Counted from the stretch's first letter, positions 37,971 through 46,183 are shown. The stretch is DNA of 60,031 bases from Nocardioides stalactiti (GCF_014180715.1 NZ_JACEFC010000008.1:5509-65539); one strand, 5' to 3'. Translations and numbers: made by a program. The notes: a model not told the origin generated them from the sequence alone.

Positions 37971-38411
37971 ATGAAGACCATCGAGCGGACGATCGCGGTC
38001 CCGACCCCGATCCAGCGCGTGTGGGAGTACGTCGTCGACTTCACCACCACCGAGGAGTGGGACCCGCCCACCGAGACCACCGTTCGCGTCTCGGGGGACG
38101 GAGGGGTGGGCACCGTCTATCGCAACGTGTCGCGGCTCCTCGGCAACGAGGTCGAGAGCGAGTACACGGTCGTCGCGCGCGACGAGCTCCGGCTCTTCCA
38201 GCTGGAGGGCGCGAACGGCGGGATGCGGCTGCGCGACACGATCACCTTCGAGGGCGACGCGTCGGGCACCACTCTCACCTACCGCGCCGAGTTCCACCCG
38301 CGCGGAGCGCTCAAGCTCGTCGAGCCGCTGCTGCCGCTGGGCCTGAAGCGCCTGGGCGACCGGACCAGCGACCAGCTGGAGACCTGTCTGCGCGAGCTGG
38401 CCGCATCCTGA
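37971..38411 (+). CDS. SRPBCC (START-like) family protein
   Basis: 146 residues from the ATG at 37971. The N-terminus MKTIERTIAVPTPIQRVWEYVVDFTTTEEWDPPT is typical of polyketide-cyclase/START-like proteins, and the C-terminal helix LGLKRLGDRTSDQLETCLREL completes the helix-grip fold. These bind a small hydrophobic ligand in a central cavity; the ligand is unknown. TAATGC seven bases before the ATG suggests a leaderless mRNA. Confidence 0.83.
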   Translation: MKTIERTIAVPTPIQRVWEYVVDFTTTEEWDPPTETTVRVSGDGGVGTVYRNVSRLLGNEVESEYTVVARDELRLFQLEGANGGMRLRDTITFEGDASGTTLTYRAEFHPRGALKLVEPLLPLGLKRLGDRTSDQLETCLRELAAS

Positions 38412-38427
38412 CCGTCGCTCCGAGGGC

Positions 38428-39177
38428 TCAGACGGCTGCGGGGCGTGGGCTGCTCAGCAGCGCGCGCGTCTCGAGCGAGGGCTCGACGCCGAGCTCGGCC
38501 CAGAGCAGGGACCGGCACCGAGCGTAGGCGCGTTGAGCCTCGGCGACGTTGCCCTCCAGGAGGTGGAGGCGGATCACCGTCCGGTGGGCCGTCTCGCGCA
38601 ACGGGTCGGTGTGCAGCGCCGCCAGGCCGGCCTCGAGCGCCAGTCCGTGGTCGCGCTGCTCGGCGAGATGCACGGCCCACCGCTCGAGCACGTGGAGCCG
38701 CGTCTGGCGGAAGCGCTCCCGCTCGGCCTCGAGCCACTCCTCGTCCCAGTCGACCAGGAGGTGGGCCGCCTCGGTGCGCGTCAGGTCGAACAGGAAGGAC
38801 CGGCTGAGAGCAGTCGCCTCCCCAGCCGGGAGGAGCAGTGACTGGCTCATCCAGCCCACGTCCGAGAGGACCTCAGGACCGAGCTCCATGAGCGTCCCGT
38901 TCTCCACCACGACGGGCGCGCCCGCCGTCGCGTCGCGCAGCCTCCAGCACACCTGACGGAGGTTGGTGAGCGCCTGCTTCGAGGACGAGTCGGGCCACAG
39001 GCTGCCCGCCAGCTGGTGGCGGCTCATGCACTGCCGCAGGCAGAGGAGCGCCAGCATGCGCTGGGCGCCGATCGGCACCGCCACGACGGTGCCGGCGATC
39101 TCCAGTCGGAAGGTGCCGAGCAGCGAGAGCAAAGCGTCGACCCGCCTCGGCGTCGCGACCCCGAGTTCTTGCGTCAT
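38428..39177 (-). CDS. Small SARP-type transcriptional regulator (wHTH plus BTAD domain)
   Basis: 249 residues from the ATG at 39177. The N-terminal ~90 residues fit an OmpR/SARP-type winged helix (LLGTFRLEIAGTVVAVPIGAQRMLALLCLRQCMSR, LWPDSSSKQALTNLRQVCWRLR). Residues ~95-245 form the helical bacterial transcriptional activation domain (ERFRQTRLHVLERWAVHLAE, DPLRETAHRTVIRLHLLEGN, AYARCRSLLWAELGVEPS). No NB-ARC or TPR extension follows, so it is a minimal SARP. It is divergent from the four-gene operon starting at 39328, and heptamer repeats typical of SARP sites lie between. It is probably the activator of that operon (inference). Confidence 0.85.
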   Translation of the reverse strand: MTQELGVATPRRVDALLSLLGTFRLEIAGTVVAVPIGAQRMLALLCLRQCMSRHQLAGSLWPDSSSKQALTNLRQVCWRLRDATAGAPVVVENGTLMELGPEVLSDVGWMSQSLLLPAGEATALSRSFLFDLTRTEAAHLLVDWDEEWLEAERERFRQTRLHVLERWAVHLAEQRDHGLALEAGLAALHTDPLRETAHRTVIRLHLLEGNVAEAQRAYARCRSLLWAELGVEPSLETRALLSSPRPAAV

Positions 39178-39218
39178 GACAGTCAGATCGGGCGACGGGG
39201 CGGCTGATACATCCTCCG

Positions 39219-39247
39219 GGAACGTTCTCGGAACGCTTCCGAGACGC
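39219..39247 (+). promoter_or_regulatory. Candidate SARP-binding heptamer repeats
   Basis: Direct heptamers GGAACGT (39219), GGAACGC (39230) and the degenerate GAGACGC (39241) are each separated by 4 bp, giving an 11-bp period. SARP regulators typically bind heptameric direct repeats with 4-bp spacers. The array is 81 bp upstream of the operon start. The -10 to the right is weak (TTGGCT, 39253), as expected for an activator-dependent promoter. Confidence 0.65.
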
Positions 39248-39270
39248 GGTCCTTGGCTGACTGGGACGGA

Positions 39271-39295
39271 CGCGGAACCAGCCCCCGGTTCCGCG
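39271..39295 (+). promoter_or_regulatory. Leader hairpin before the unknown operon
   Basis: cgcggaacc (39271-39279) pairs perfectly with ggttccgcg (39287-39295) around a 7-base loop, 32 bases before the first start codon. It may stabilise the mRNA or act as an attenuator; no U-run follows. Confidence 0.6.
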
Positions 39296-39327
39296 ACTCC
39301 CTCATCCCTGACGCCAAAGGAACTCCC

Positions 39328-40788
39328 ATGGGCAAGACACTCGACGAGCTCGGCAGCACCCTGCTCACCCAGATCTCCAACATCGTCAACGGCGGCGACG
39401 GACGGATCCCCGCCTCGGCGGACACCTTCCTCACCTGGTGTACCCCCGGCCTGCCGTTCGACGCCGGCGACTTCGACTTCGCCGCTTCGGGCTTCGGCGC
39501 GGCAGCCGACGCGGAGGGCTACCGCCGTCTGCTCCAGCAGGCGTTCAACTTCGCCCAGCTCGTCGACTTCATCCCCACGCTCGCGGCGCCCTACAACCGG
39601 GCCGACCAGGAGTACGTCAGCCGACCCAGCCAGCAGCGTCTCTCCCAGGTCTACAGCGACATCCTCCAGTTCTCGAAGGTGGCCAAGTCCGAGCTCACGC
39701 CCGAGCAGGAGGCCAAGCTCGACAAGTTCCGCAAGCTGATGCGGGTCACCAAGGTGGAGAAGAACCTGGTCACCGACGAGGAGGTCGAGAAGACCGTCGA
39801 CGGCCCGGTCATCACCGCCTACAACGAGAAGCTCGCGGCGTACGTCAACGAGCGCGCGGCCTACAACAGCCTGCGTATCAAAGCGGATGCTGCGAAGGGG
39901 CCCGAGGGCATCGCCGCGGTCGCCGAGTGGGCGTCGAACTCCGAGCTCCACTGGTTGAAGGTCAAGGCGGCGCAGGACGCGTGGGTCTCGGGCGGCTACC
40001 GCAACGAGGTCGACGAGATGAACGCGTTCATCAACCAGACCACCCAGCGCAGCATGACCCTGTGGAAGGCGGGCCTCCAGGAGGACCTCGCCAAGGCGGA
40101 GCTCGCGGCGACGACCCCCGGGTCGGTCTTCCGGTTCACGACGGTCGTCCCCGGCAACTTCGCGCACGCCGGCGGTTGGACCAAGTACGGCATGAGCCAC
40201 GAGGAGACCGAGTCCAACAGTCACTACGAGAACGAGAGCTGGAGCGCCGGCGGCAGTGTCGGGTTCGGCCTGTTCAGCTTCGGCGCGAACGCCAGCCACT
40301 CGTCCTCCTCGCAGAGCAGCGACTACCGGTGCGAGAAGTTCCGGCTCTCGATGGAGCTGGCCCCCGTCCTCATCAGCCGGCCCTGGTTCGCCGCGGAGTT
40401 CTTCGAGAACCGGGGCTGGACGCTCCGGCCGGGCGAGGGGTGGTTCTACGACGACTTCCCGTCCGACGGCGCGCGTCCGCCGAAGGGCAAGCTCATCGGC
40501 TACTCCACGCAGGCGATCTTCGCCCGCAACATCGTCATCGAGTCCGAGGAGTTCGCGCAGGCCTACCAGGCGTCGCAGAGCAAGACCGAGGTCGGCGGCT
40601 CGGTGGGGTGGGGTCCGTTCTCGCTCTCGGGCAGCTACAGCCACGCCGAGGGCGACACCCACTTCGAGTCCCAGGTCGACGGCGCCACCGTCACGGTCCC
40701 GGGTATGCAGATCATCGGGTTCGTCAACGAGCTCGTCGGGAAGGCGCCCAACCCCATGGACGGACTCACCGACGCGGACTTCGAGTGA
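39328..40788 (+). CDS. Unknown-family protein with two Gly/Ser-rich amphipathic beta segments
   Basis: 486 residues from the ATG at 39328 (AAAGGA six bases upstream); no signal peptide. Residues ~1-280 are mostly helical, with a Lys/Glu-rich coiled-coil-like stretch (LTPEQEAKLDKFRKLMRVTKVEKNL ...). Then GGSVGFGLFSFGANASHSSS (~306-325) and GGSVGWGPFSLSGSYSHAEG (~424-443) flank a conserved module (ELAPVLISRPWFAAEFF, PSDGARPPKG, QAIFARNIVIES). The two segments alternate small/polar with hydrophobic residues, like membrane beta-hairpins of pore-formers. I do not recognise the family; pore formation is only a hypothesis. First gene of a four-gene operon. Confidence 0.8.
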   Translation: MGKTLDELGSTLLTQISNIVNGGDGRIPASADTFLTWCTPGLPFDAGDFDFAASGFGAAADAEGYRRLLQQAFNFAQLVDFIPTLAAPYNRADQEYVSRPSQQRLSQVYSDILQFSKVAKSELTPEQEAKLDKFRKLMRVTKVEKNLVTDEEVEKTVDGPVITAYNEKLAAYVNERAAYNSLRIKADAAKGPEGIAAVAEWASNSELHWLKVKAAQDAWVSGGYRNEVDEMNAFINQTTQRSMTLWKAGLQEDLAKAELAATTPGSVFRFTTVVPGNFAHAGGWTKYGMSHEETESNSHYENESWSAGGSVGFGLFSFGANASHSSSSQSSDYRCEKFRLSMELAPVLISRPWFAAEFFENRGWTLRPGEGWFYDDFPSDGARPPKGKLIGYSTQAIFARNIVIESEEFAQAYQASQSKTEVGGSVGWGPFSLSGSYSHAEGDTHFESQVDGATVTVPGMQIIGFVNELVGKAPNPMDGLTDADFE

Positions 40789-40795
40789 GCCCGCG

Positions 40796-42349
40796 ATGCC
40801 CGACTCGTTCTCGCTCGACTCCCGAGCGGTCCTGGGGCTGCTGGCGAAGGCCCACCAGGTCTTCGCCGGCGACGACGTGACGCTGGCGTTCCCGCTGCGC
40901 TCACCGGTCGCGTTCGACGCGGCCGAGCTGAGCGCGGCGCTGGGGCCGACGCCGGACGGTCCGGCGCACGCCCTGCTCGCCGAGTTCTCGATGATGATGA
41001 ACTGGGTCCCGGAGGGGCCGGTGTGGCCGCCCTCGGAGCCTCGTCAGCTCGACGACGTCGTCCGGTCGGTCCTCGCCGACGGGATCTGGGCGGCAGGCGA
41101 TCGCACCCCCGAGGAGGAGGAGCGGTTCGCCGCAGCGCAACAGTTGGTGAGCATGACGAACCCCGTCATGAGCGCCTACCTCGCCCTCAAGGACGCGTGG
41201 ATCCGCAGTCGCGAGCAGTCCAGGAACAACCAGGGCGACCCGGTCGCGGTCGAGGCCGAGCGTCAGGCGGAGGCGGCCCTGGTGGCCTATCCGCAGCGCC
41301 CTGACATCGAGCGCGCTCTCGACGACCTGGTCGCGCTCGACGCGCGAGCGCCGTACCGCACCCGCCAGCAGATGCAGACCCAGATCGACGCCGGGATCGG
41401 CAGCTTCGACAACCCCAGCGTCGGCAGGTTCTCGCCGGTGCGGCCGCTGCCGAAGGAGGTCATCGAGGCCGAGAACTGGGACCGGGTGTCCCTGGACGAG
41501 GTCGAGCTCGCAGCCCTCGCCGCCGCCGCGCCGCCGGAGCTGCTCGCCCACCTGACGGTGCCGGACGAGGAGGACGCGACCGTCTCGATCTCCTTCGAGT
41601 ACGCCTCGGCCCAGCTGCACCGCCAGTGGCTCGACGAACGGCTGTTCCGGCTCCAGTGCTGGAAGTTCAGTGACGAGCAACGTCGGCTGAGCGACGGCGG
41701 GGACCCGCCGTCGGGGGAGTGCCCGAGATATGTCCGCGCCATCGTGCTCGCGCGCAACGTCACGATCACGAAGAAGGCGCCGCCGGTCGCTTCGCCTGCC
41801 GAGCCCCCGCCCGAGCCGACGCCGGAGACGCCCTCGGAGCCCTCGTCGGGGCAGTCGTCGATGGACCTGCTGCTGCCGCGGGTGGCCCGCTTCGAGCTCC
41901 TGCGCGACCTGCGCCCGATCCCCGACCTGGGTCCGGTGGTCGATCCCGCGCCCGAGCCCGTGCCGGAGACGGTCGCGACCGAGCCCTCGACCGAGCCCTC
42001 GACCGAGGCCCTGGTCGCACCGATGCGGATCGCCGGGCTCTCCCGGATCTCCCGGTTGGGGTTGCGCGGTTCGGACCTGGTCGCGCAGCCGGAACCGATC
42101 GTCCCGGTGACCCTGGTGCGGGCACCGGAGCTGACCGACCTGGTCGTCGAGGAGGCGCGACGTGCTCCCGACTTCCAGCTGGTGTTCCAGCCGAGGTTGC
42201 CGGTCATCGTCGCTCCGCCGGACCCGGCGCCGGATCCCGGCCTGGTCGTGGAGACCACGCCTCCGGGACGGCTGATCCTGCTCGCCCTGATCTGCAAGAG
42301 CGTCGGGCGCTCCCCGGACCCCAACCCGTACTTCCGGTGGGACTCCTAG
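40796..42349 (+). CDS. Unknown-family protein sharing a module with the preceding gene product
   Basis: 517 residues from the ATG at 40796, seven bases after the preceding stop and without a strong ribosome-binding site, so probably translationally coupled. A helical N-terminal half (to ~250) precedes the module LHRQWLDERLFRLQCWKF, LSDGGDPPSG, RAIVLARNVTI (~275-320). This module aligns with RPWFAAEFF, PSDGARPPKG, QAIFARNIVI of the upstream protein. A Pro/Glu/Ser/Thr-rich linker follows (~322-350). The C-terminal part contains LLLPRVARFELLRDLRPIP and a second Pro/Glu/Ser/Thr-rich stretch. It has no signal peptide and lacks the Gly/Ser-rich segments of its neighbour. Function unknown. Confidence 0.78.
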   Translation: MPDSFSLDSRAVLGLLAKAHQVFAGDDVTLAFPLRSPVAFDAAELSAALGPTPDGPAHALLAEFSMMMNWVPEGPVWPPSEPRQLDDVVRSVLADGIWAAGDRTPEEEERFAAAQQLVSMTNPVMSAYLALKDAWIRSREQSRNNQGDPVAVEAERQAEAALVAYPQRPDIERALDDLVALDARAPYRTRQQMQTQIDAGIGSFDNPSVGRFSPVRPLPKEVIEAENWDRVSLDEVELAALAAAAPPELLAHLTVPDEEDATVSISFEYASAQLHRQWLDERLFRLQCWKFSDEQRRLSDGGDPPSGECPRYVRAIVLARNVTITKKAPPVASPAEPPPEPTPETPSEPSSGQSSMDLLLPRVARFELLRDLRPIPDLGPVVDPAPEPVPETVATEPSTEPSTEALVAPMRIAGLSRISRLGLRGSDLVAQPEPIVPVTLVRAPELTDLVVEEARRAPDFQLVFQPRLPVIVAPPDPAPDPGLVVETTPPGRLILLALICKSVGRSPDPNPYFRWDS

Positions 42350-42357
42350 GAGCCTCG

Positions 42358-42600
42358 ATGACGTCCTACGCCTTCTTCATGTGCACGGCCGACGGCCTGC
42401 CGAGCCTGACCGACATCGCCGCTCGGTTCGGCGTCAGCGCCGACGACCTCGACCCGCACTTCGGCGTCGTCCCCATCCAGCCGCTCGACCTCGGGCAGTG
42501 GCGCGTCGCGTTTCGCGTGGACGAGCGCCTGGTCCCCGGGCTCGACGGCACCGACCAGCTCGACGGGCCGTTCTCCGACCCGTCGATCGAGCCCCAGTAG
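42358..42600 (+). CDS. Small 80-residue protein between the unknown gene and the subtilase gene
   Basis: 80 residues; AGGAG overlapping the upstream stop lies five bases before the ATG. The sequence has IAARFGVSADDLDPHFGVVPIQP and QWRVAFRVDERLVP, which suggest a small alpha/beta domain. Its size and position just before a subtilase gene fit a dedicated inhibitor, chaperone or propeptide acting in trans, but no inhibitor family was recognised. Acidic C-terminus (GPFSDPSIEPQ). Confidence 0.75.
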   Translation: MTSYAFFMCTADGLPSLTDIAARFGVSADDLDPHFGVVPIQPLDLGQWRVAFRVDERLVPGLDGTDQLDGPFSDPSIEPQ

Positions 42601-42630
42601 CACCCCTCCCCATCCCCTTAGGAGCAAGTC

Positions 42631-44181
42631 ATGAAGGTCATCGTTCTTCTCTCGTCCACCGACGCGCTGACGGAAGGCAGTCGGTCCCAGGACCCGTCGG
42701 TCGTCGCCGGCCTCGACGTGGCCAACGCGCCCGTCGAGCTCGACCTCGGGTTCGCGCCGGTGGCGATCCCGCAGCCGCTGTCCGGCATCGGCGCCGCCCT
42801 CGCGTTCAGCACCGACAGCGCCGCGTCCACCTACGCCGTCCGCGGAGAGATCCCGGACGGAACCGAGGCCTTCGAGGCGCTGAGCGCCCGCAGCGACGTC
42901 GTCGGGGTGTTCGCCGACGCCCAGATCGAGTCCTCGCTCATCTGTCCCGGGTCGCCGCCGTTCGGCAGCCACACCGACGTGGCCCAGCTCCTCGACGTCT
43001 CCGCCCTGGCGGCGGCCGGCATGGATGGCCGCAACGTGCCGGTGGCGATCGTCGACACCGGGATCAACGTCGCGCACCTCCAGGGCAAGGGCCGCTCCCA
43101 GGGCGTCGACACGCGGCGCAGCTACACGCCGTCCGGCGTCGCCACCCAGCCGGGTGCGCACGTCGTCGGCCACGGCACCATGTGCGCGTACGACGTCGGC
43201 ATCGCCGCCCCCGCGGCGACCCTCCTCGACCACGCCGTCCTGCTGAGCCAGCGGAGCGGGCCGACGGTGATGTCCGGGTTCCTGAGCGACGCCATCGCGT
43301 CGTACGGCCAGATGCTGATGATGATGCTGAACGCCGACGACCCGATGGACCGACTGGTCGTCAGCAACAGCTGGGGGATGTTCGATCCGGCGTGGGACTT
43401 CCCGGTCGGCCATCCCGGCAACTACAGCGACAACTCCCAGCACCCGTTCAACCTGGTCGTGGCGAGCCTCGAGGCGCTCGGCGCGGACATCCTGTTCGCG
43501 GCGGGCAACTGCGGCCGGGACTGCCCCGACGGCCGCTGCAACTTCGGTCCCGCCCCGTCGATCGGCGGGGCCAACTCCCACCCGTCGGTCTTGAGCGTGG
43601 CAGGGGTCGACACCAGCCGGACCCGCGTCGGCTACTCCTCGCAGGGGCCTGGTCGGCTGTCGGCGCAGAAGCCCGACATCTGCGGCTACACCCACTTCCT
43701 CGGGTCGGAGGCGTTCGGGCCGGGCAGCTCGGACAGCGGGACGTCGGCGGCCTGCCCGGTCGCCGCCGGGGTGGTGGCCGCGGTCCGCTCGCTGCACAGC
43801 TCCGCGTCGCTCTCGCCGCAGCAGCTGCGTGCCCTCATCCAGAAGACGGCGGTAGATCTCGGCGGGGTCGGGTTCGACAACGACCACGGATGGGGCGTCG
43901 TCGACCCGACCGCGCTGCTGGCCGCGCTGCCGCAGGGGACGGTGGTCGTCCCGCCGCCGTTCCCTGGCCGGTTGCTCCGCTACCCGCCGTACACGCAGGG
44001 CACGGACGTGCAGACCTGGCAGCGCCAGATGGTGACCCGTGGCTACGGGATCAAGATCGACGGCATCTACGGCCCCGAGTCGAAGCAGGCGTGCACGTCG
44101 TTCCAGGGCTCGGCCGGGCTGTCGGTCGACGGCATCGTCGGACCGCTGACCTGGGAGGCGACCTGGGCGGCGCCGATCTGA
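42631..44181 (+). CDS. Subtilase (S8) protease with C-terminal peptidoglycan-binding domain and no signal peptide
   Basis: 516 residues, AGGAG six bases before the ATG. The catalytic triad is intact: Asp142 in AIVDTGIN, His181 in GHGTMCAYD and Ser372 in SGTSAACP; the oxyanion Asn is N293 in AAGNCG. Residues ~1-105 resemble a propeptide. Residues ~445-515 are a PG_binding_1 domain (GTDVQTWQRQMVTRGYGI, DGIYGPESKQACTSFQ, VDGIVGPLTWEA). The N-terminus MKVIVLLSSTDALTEG is not a Sec or Tat signal, which conflicts with a wall-binding domain unless the protein leaves by lysis or another route. Last gene of the operon; convergent with a GGDEF gene seven bases away. Confidence 0.88.
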   Translation: MKVIVLLSSTDALTEGSRSQDPSVVAGLDVANAPVELDLGFAPVAIPQPLSGIGAALAFSTDSAASTYAVRGEIPDGTEAFEALSARSDVVGVFADAQIESSLICPGSPPFGSHTDVAQLLDVSALAAAGMDGRNVPVAIVDTGINVAHLQGKGRSQGVDTRRSYTPSGVATQPGAHVVGHGTMCAYDVGIAAPAATLLDHAVLLSQRSGPTVMSGFLSDAIASYGQMLMMMLNADDPMDRLVVSNSWGMFDPAWDFPVGHPGNYSDNSQHPFNLVVASLEALGADILFAAGNCGRDCPDGRCNFGPAPSIGGANSHPSVLSVAGVDTSRTRVGYSSQGPGRLSAQKPDICGYTHFLGSEAFGPGSSDSGTSAACPVAAGVVAAVRSLHSSASLSPQQLRALIQKTAVDLGGVGFDNDHGWGVVDPTALLAALPQGTVVVPPPFPGRLLRYPPYTQGTDVQTWQRQMVTRGYGIKIDGIYGPESKQACTSFQGSAGLSVDGIVGPLTWEATWAAPI

Positions 44182-44188
44182 CGCAGGC

Positions 44189-45364
44189 TCACAGGGCGCC
44201 GGTCGCACCGTCGTAGCGGAACACGCGGTCGCGACCGGCGGCCTTGGCCTGGTAGAGCGCGACGTCGGCGCGCACGATCGTGTCCTTGACGCCCACGGCG
44301 GCGTCGACGGGCGCGATGCCGAAGCTGATCGTCGGCGTCAGCTCGCCGCTGTCGACGCCGACGTTGGCGCTGGCGACGAAGAGCTGGCTGATCCGGTCGG
44401 CGGTCTCCTCGGCGCGATCGCCGTCGGTGAGCAGCAGGGCGAACTCGTCGCCGCCGAGCCGCCCGACCAGCCCGTCGCCCTCGGTGACGGCGCGGCAGGC
44501 CGAGGCGAAGCAGATCAGCGCCCGGTCTCCGGCGGCGTGCCCGCGGGTGTCGTTGAGGGTCTTGAAGCCGTCGAGGTCGGCGACCATCAGGACGCCGCTG
44601 CCGCCGGCGGCGAACACGTCGTCGGCACGACGCAGGAACTCCGACCGGTTGAGCAGGCCCGTCAGCCCGTCGTGGGTGGCCTGCTCGCGCAGCTCACTGG
44701 TCTGCTGCTCGTGGCTCAGCTCGGACATGCTGAAGGTGACGACGACGAGCAGGACCATCGTGAGCAGGGTCGTGGCGGGGGAGCCGAAGGCGGTGCGGAA
44801 GATCTCGCCGTCAGGTCCGACGACGACGAAGGCGATCGTCCGCAGTGCGTAGAACACCGCCATCAGCCCCGACACGACGGCGAGCGAGGTGACCGCGAAG
44901 CGCATCTGGGGCCGGTCGGCCCCGGGGAGGACCGGCTGACGCAGCGACGCCGTCAGCTCGAGGGTCGAGAGCCCGAGGGCGATCGCCATCCCGGCGAGGT
45001 AGAACGCACCACCCGACCAGATGTCGTTCGCGGGGTCGTCGACGAAGGACGCGACGAGCACGGGACCCGGCAGCGCCGCCAGCTGCCAGGTCGGCACCGT
45101 CCCGCCGCGGAGCGACCGGGCGGCGACCCACACACCGGTGGCGCCCGCGACCGCGAGAGTGTTGCCGAGCGGGTTGGCCACCACCTGCGCGGACGTCCCG
45201 TTGAAGAGGAAGAGGGTCGCGCTGACCAGGAACAGGGTCAGCGAGACGCACCACCATCGTGCGTACGACGAACGTGTGGTGCGGTAGGTGACGCCCCAGA
45301 AGAGGACGACCACACAGAACCCCACCACCCCGAACGCCACCCGAAGCGTTGCAGTGTCGAGCAC
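44189..45364 (-). CDS. Membrane diguanylate cyclase (GGDEF)
   Basis: 391 residues with about six transmembrane helices in the first ~215 residues and a GGDEF domain from ~230. The motif RLGGDEFALL is intact, with THDGLTGLLNRSEF and VLMVADLDGFKTLNDTRGHAAGD upstream, so it should make c-di-GMP from two GTP. A canonical RxxD inhibitory site is not seen before GGDEF. TAGCCT six bases before the GTG indicates a leaderless mRNA. No EAL domain. Confidence 0.9.
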   Translation of the reverse strand: MLDTATLRVAFGVVGFCVVVLFWGVTYRTTRSSYARWWCVSLTLFLVSATLFLFNGTSAQVVANPLGNTLAVAGATGVWVAARSLRGGTVPTWQLAALPGPVLVASFVDDPANDIWSGGAFYLAGMAIALGLSTLELTASLRQPVLPGADRPQMRFAVTSLAVVSGLMAVFYALRTIAFVVVGPDGEIFRTAFGSPATTLLTMVLLVVVTFSMSELSHEQQTSELREQATHDGLTGLLNRSEFLRRADDVFAAGGSGVLMVADLDGFKTLNDTRGHAAGDRALICFASACRAVTEGDGLVGRLGGDEFALLLTDGDRAEETADRISQLFVASANVGVDSGELTPTISFGIAPVDAAVGVKDTIVRADVALYQAKAAGRDRVFRYDGATGAL

Positions 45365-45434
45365 GCTTCGAGGCTAACCGCTTGCCCTGAGGCCGGGATC
45401 GACCGGTCGGACCGATCGGACCGGCCCGCATGGG

Positions 45435-46076
45435 TCAGCCGGGTAGGTCGGTCAGCCCGCTGAGGTCGGGCAGCGGCCGGGCACATACCTCCCGCGCCTC
45501 GTCCTCGCTCAGCCCGAAGAGGCGGAGCAGGTCGACGGTCAGGTCGTCGGCGGACCTGGCCGCGTCGCGCTCGGGCTGGCTGTGGAGGAGCTGGCCCAGC
45601 GCGAGGATGGCGCCGCCAGCGGCCGCCAGCGCGAGCTCGGGGTCGGCCACGCGGAACCGCCCGGTCGCGGCGGCAGACCTGATGTCGCGCAGCGCTCGGG
45701 GCGCGAGCCCGCGCTCGGACATCAGCATCTCGGTGCCGTGGCGGAGCATGATCTGGCTGACGCCCGGCATCAGCCGGTGCAGCCGCCCGGTGAGGCGGAA
45801 CGCCCGTGCAAACACCTCGGCCGGGTCCTCGATCCCGGCGGTGACCTCGTCCATGAGTGCGCCGTGCTGCTCCAGGACGGCGTCCACGGCTGCCTGGAAC
45901 AGCTGGTCCTTGGACTCGAAGTGGTTGTAGAAGCTGCCCTGTCCGACGTCGGCGAGCTGGGTGATCTCCAGGACGCTCACGTTCGTGCGGTCCTCGACGA
46001 GGAGCTGCTGGGCGGCAGCGACGAGCGCGGCCCGGGTCCGGGCCCTGCGGCCGTCCAGCCTCGGCGCTTCGGTCAC
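45435..46076 (-). CDS. TetR-family repressor of the adjacent ring-cleavage operon
   Basis: 213 residues. The N-terminal HTH is typical (RRARTRAALVAAAQQLLVEDRTNVSVLEITQLADVGQGSFYNHFESKDQLFQAAV); the remaining ~155 residues form the ligand-binding helical domain. It is divergent from the dioxygenase operon, and two near-identical 18-bp operators lie between. TAAGGT six bases before the GTG marks a leaderless transcript whose promoter is next to the first operator, so autoregulation is likely. The inducer is probably an aromatic substrate or its CoA/acid product (inference). Confidence 0.88.
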   Translation of the reverse strand: MTEAPRLDGRRARTRAALVAAAQQLLVEDRTNVSVLEITQLADVGQGSFYNHFESKDQLFQAAVDAVLEQHGALMDEVTAGIEDPAEVFARAFRLTGRLHRLMPGVSQIMLRHGTEMLMSERGLAPRALRDIRSAAATGRFRVADPELALAAAGGAILALGQLLHSQPERDAARSADDLTVDLLRLFGLSEDEAREVCARPLPDLSGLTDLPG

Positions 46077-46099
46077 GGCGGCACCTTATCCCTGTGATT

Positions 46100-46161
46100 T
46101 CTGACGATTTCGTCATTTTCTCTTGACAGAACGATAGCGCAAATCTGACGATATCGTCAGA
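46100..46161. promoter_or_regulatory. Twin TetR operators and promoter of the ring-cleavage operon
   Basis: tctgacgatatcgtcaga (46144-46161) is a perfect 18-bp palindrome. A second copy at 46100-46117 (tctgacgatttcgtcatt) matches it at 15 of 18 positions. Between them lies a consensus -35 TTGACA (46123-46128), and the palindrome covers the place of the -10 about 18 bp downstream. Repressor on both sites would block the operon. Confidence 0.87.
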
Positions 46162-46183
46162 AAGTTCGACGAGAGGACCTCAC

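Noticed and set aside
44189..45364. Product-inhibition I-site in the GGDEF protein
   Set aside because: The RxxD motif is not present at the required distance before GGDEF.
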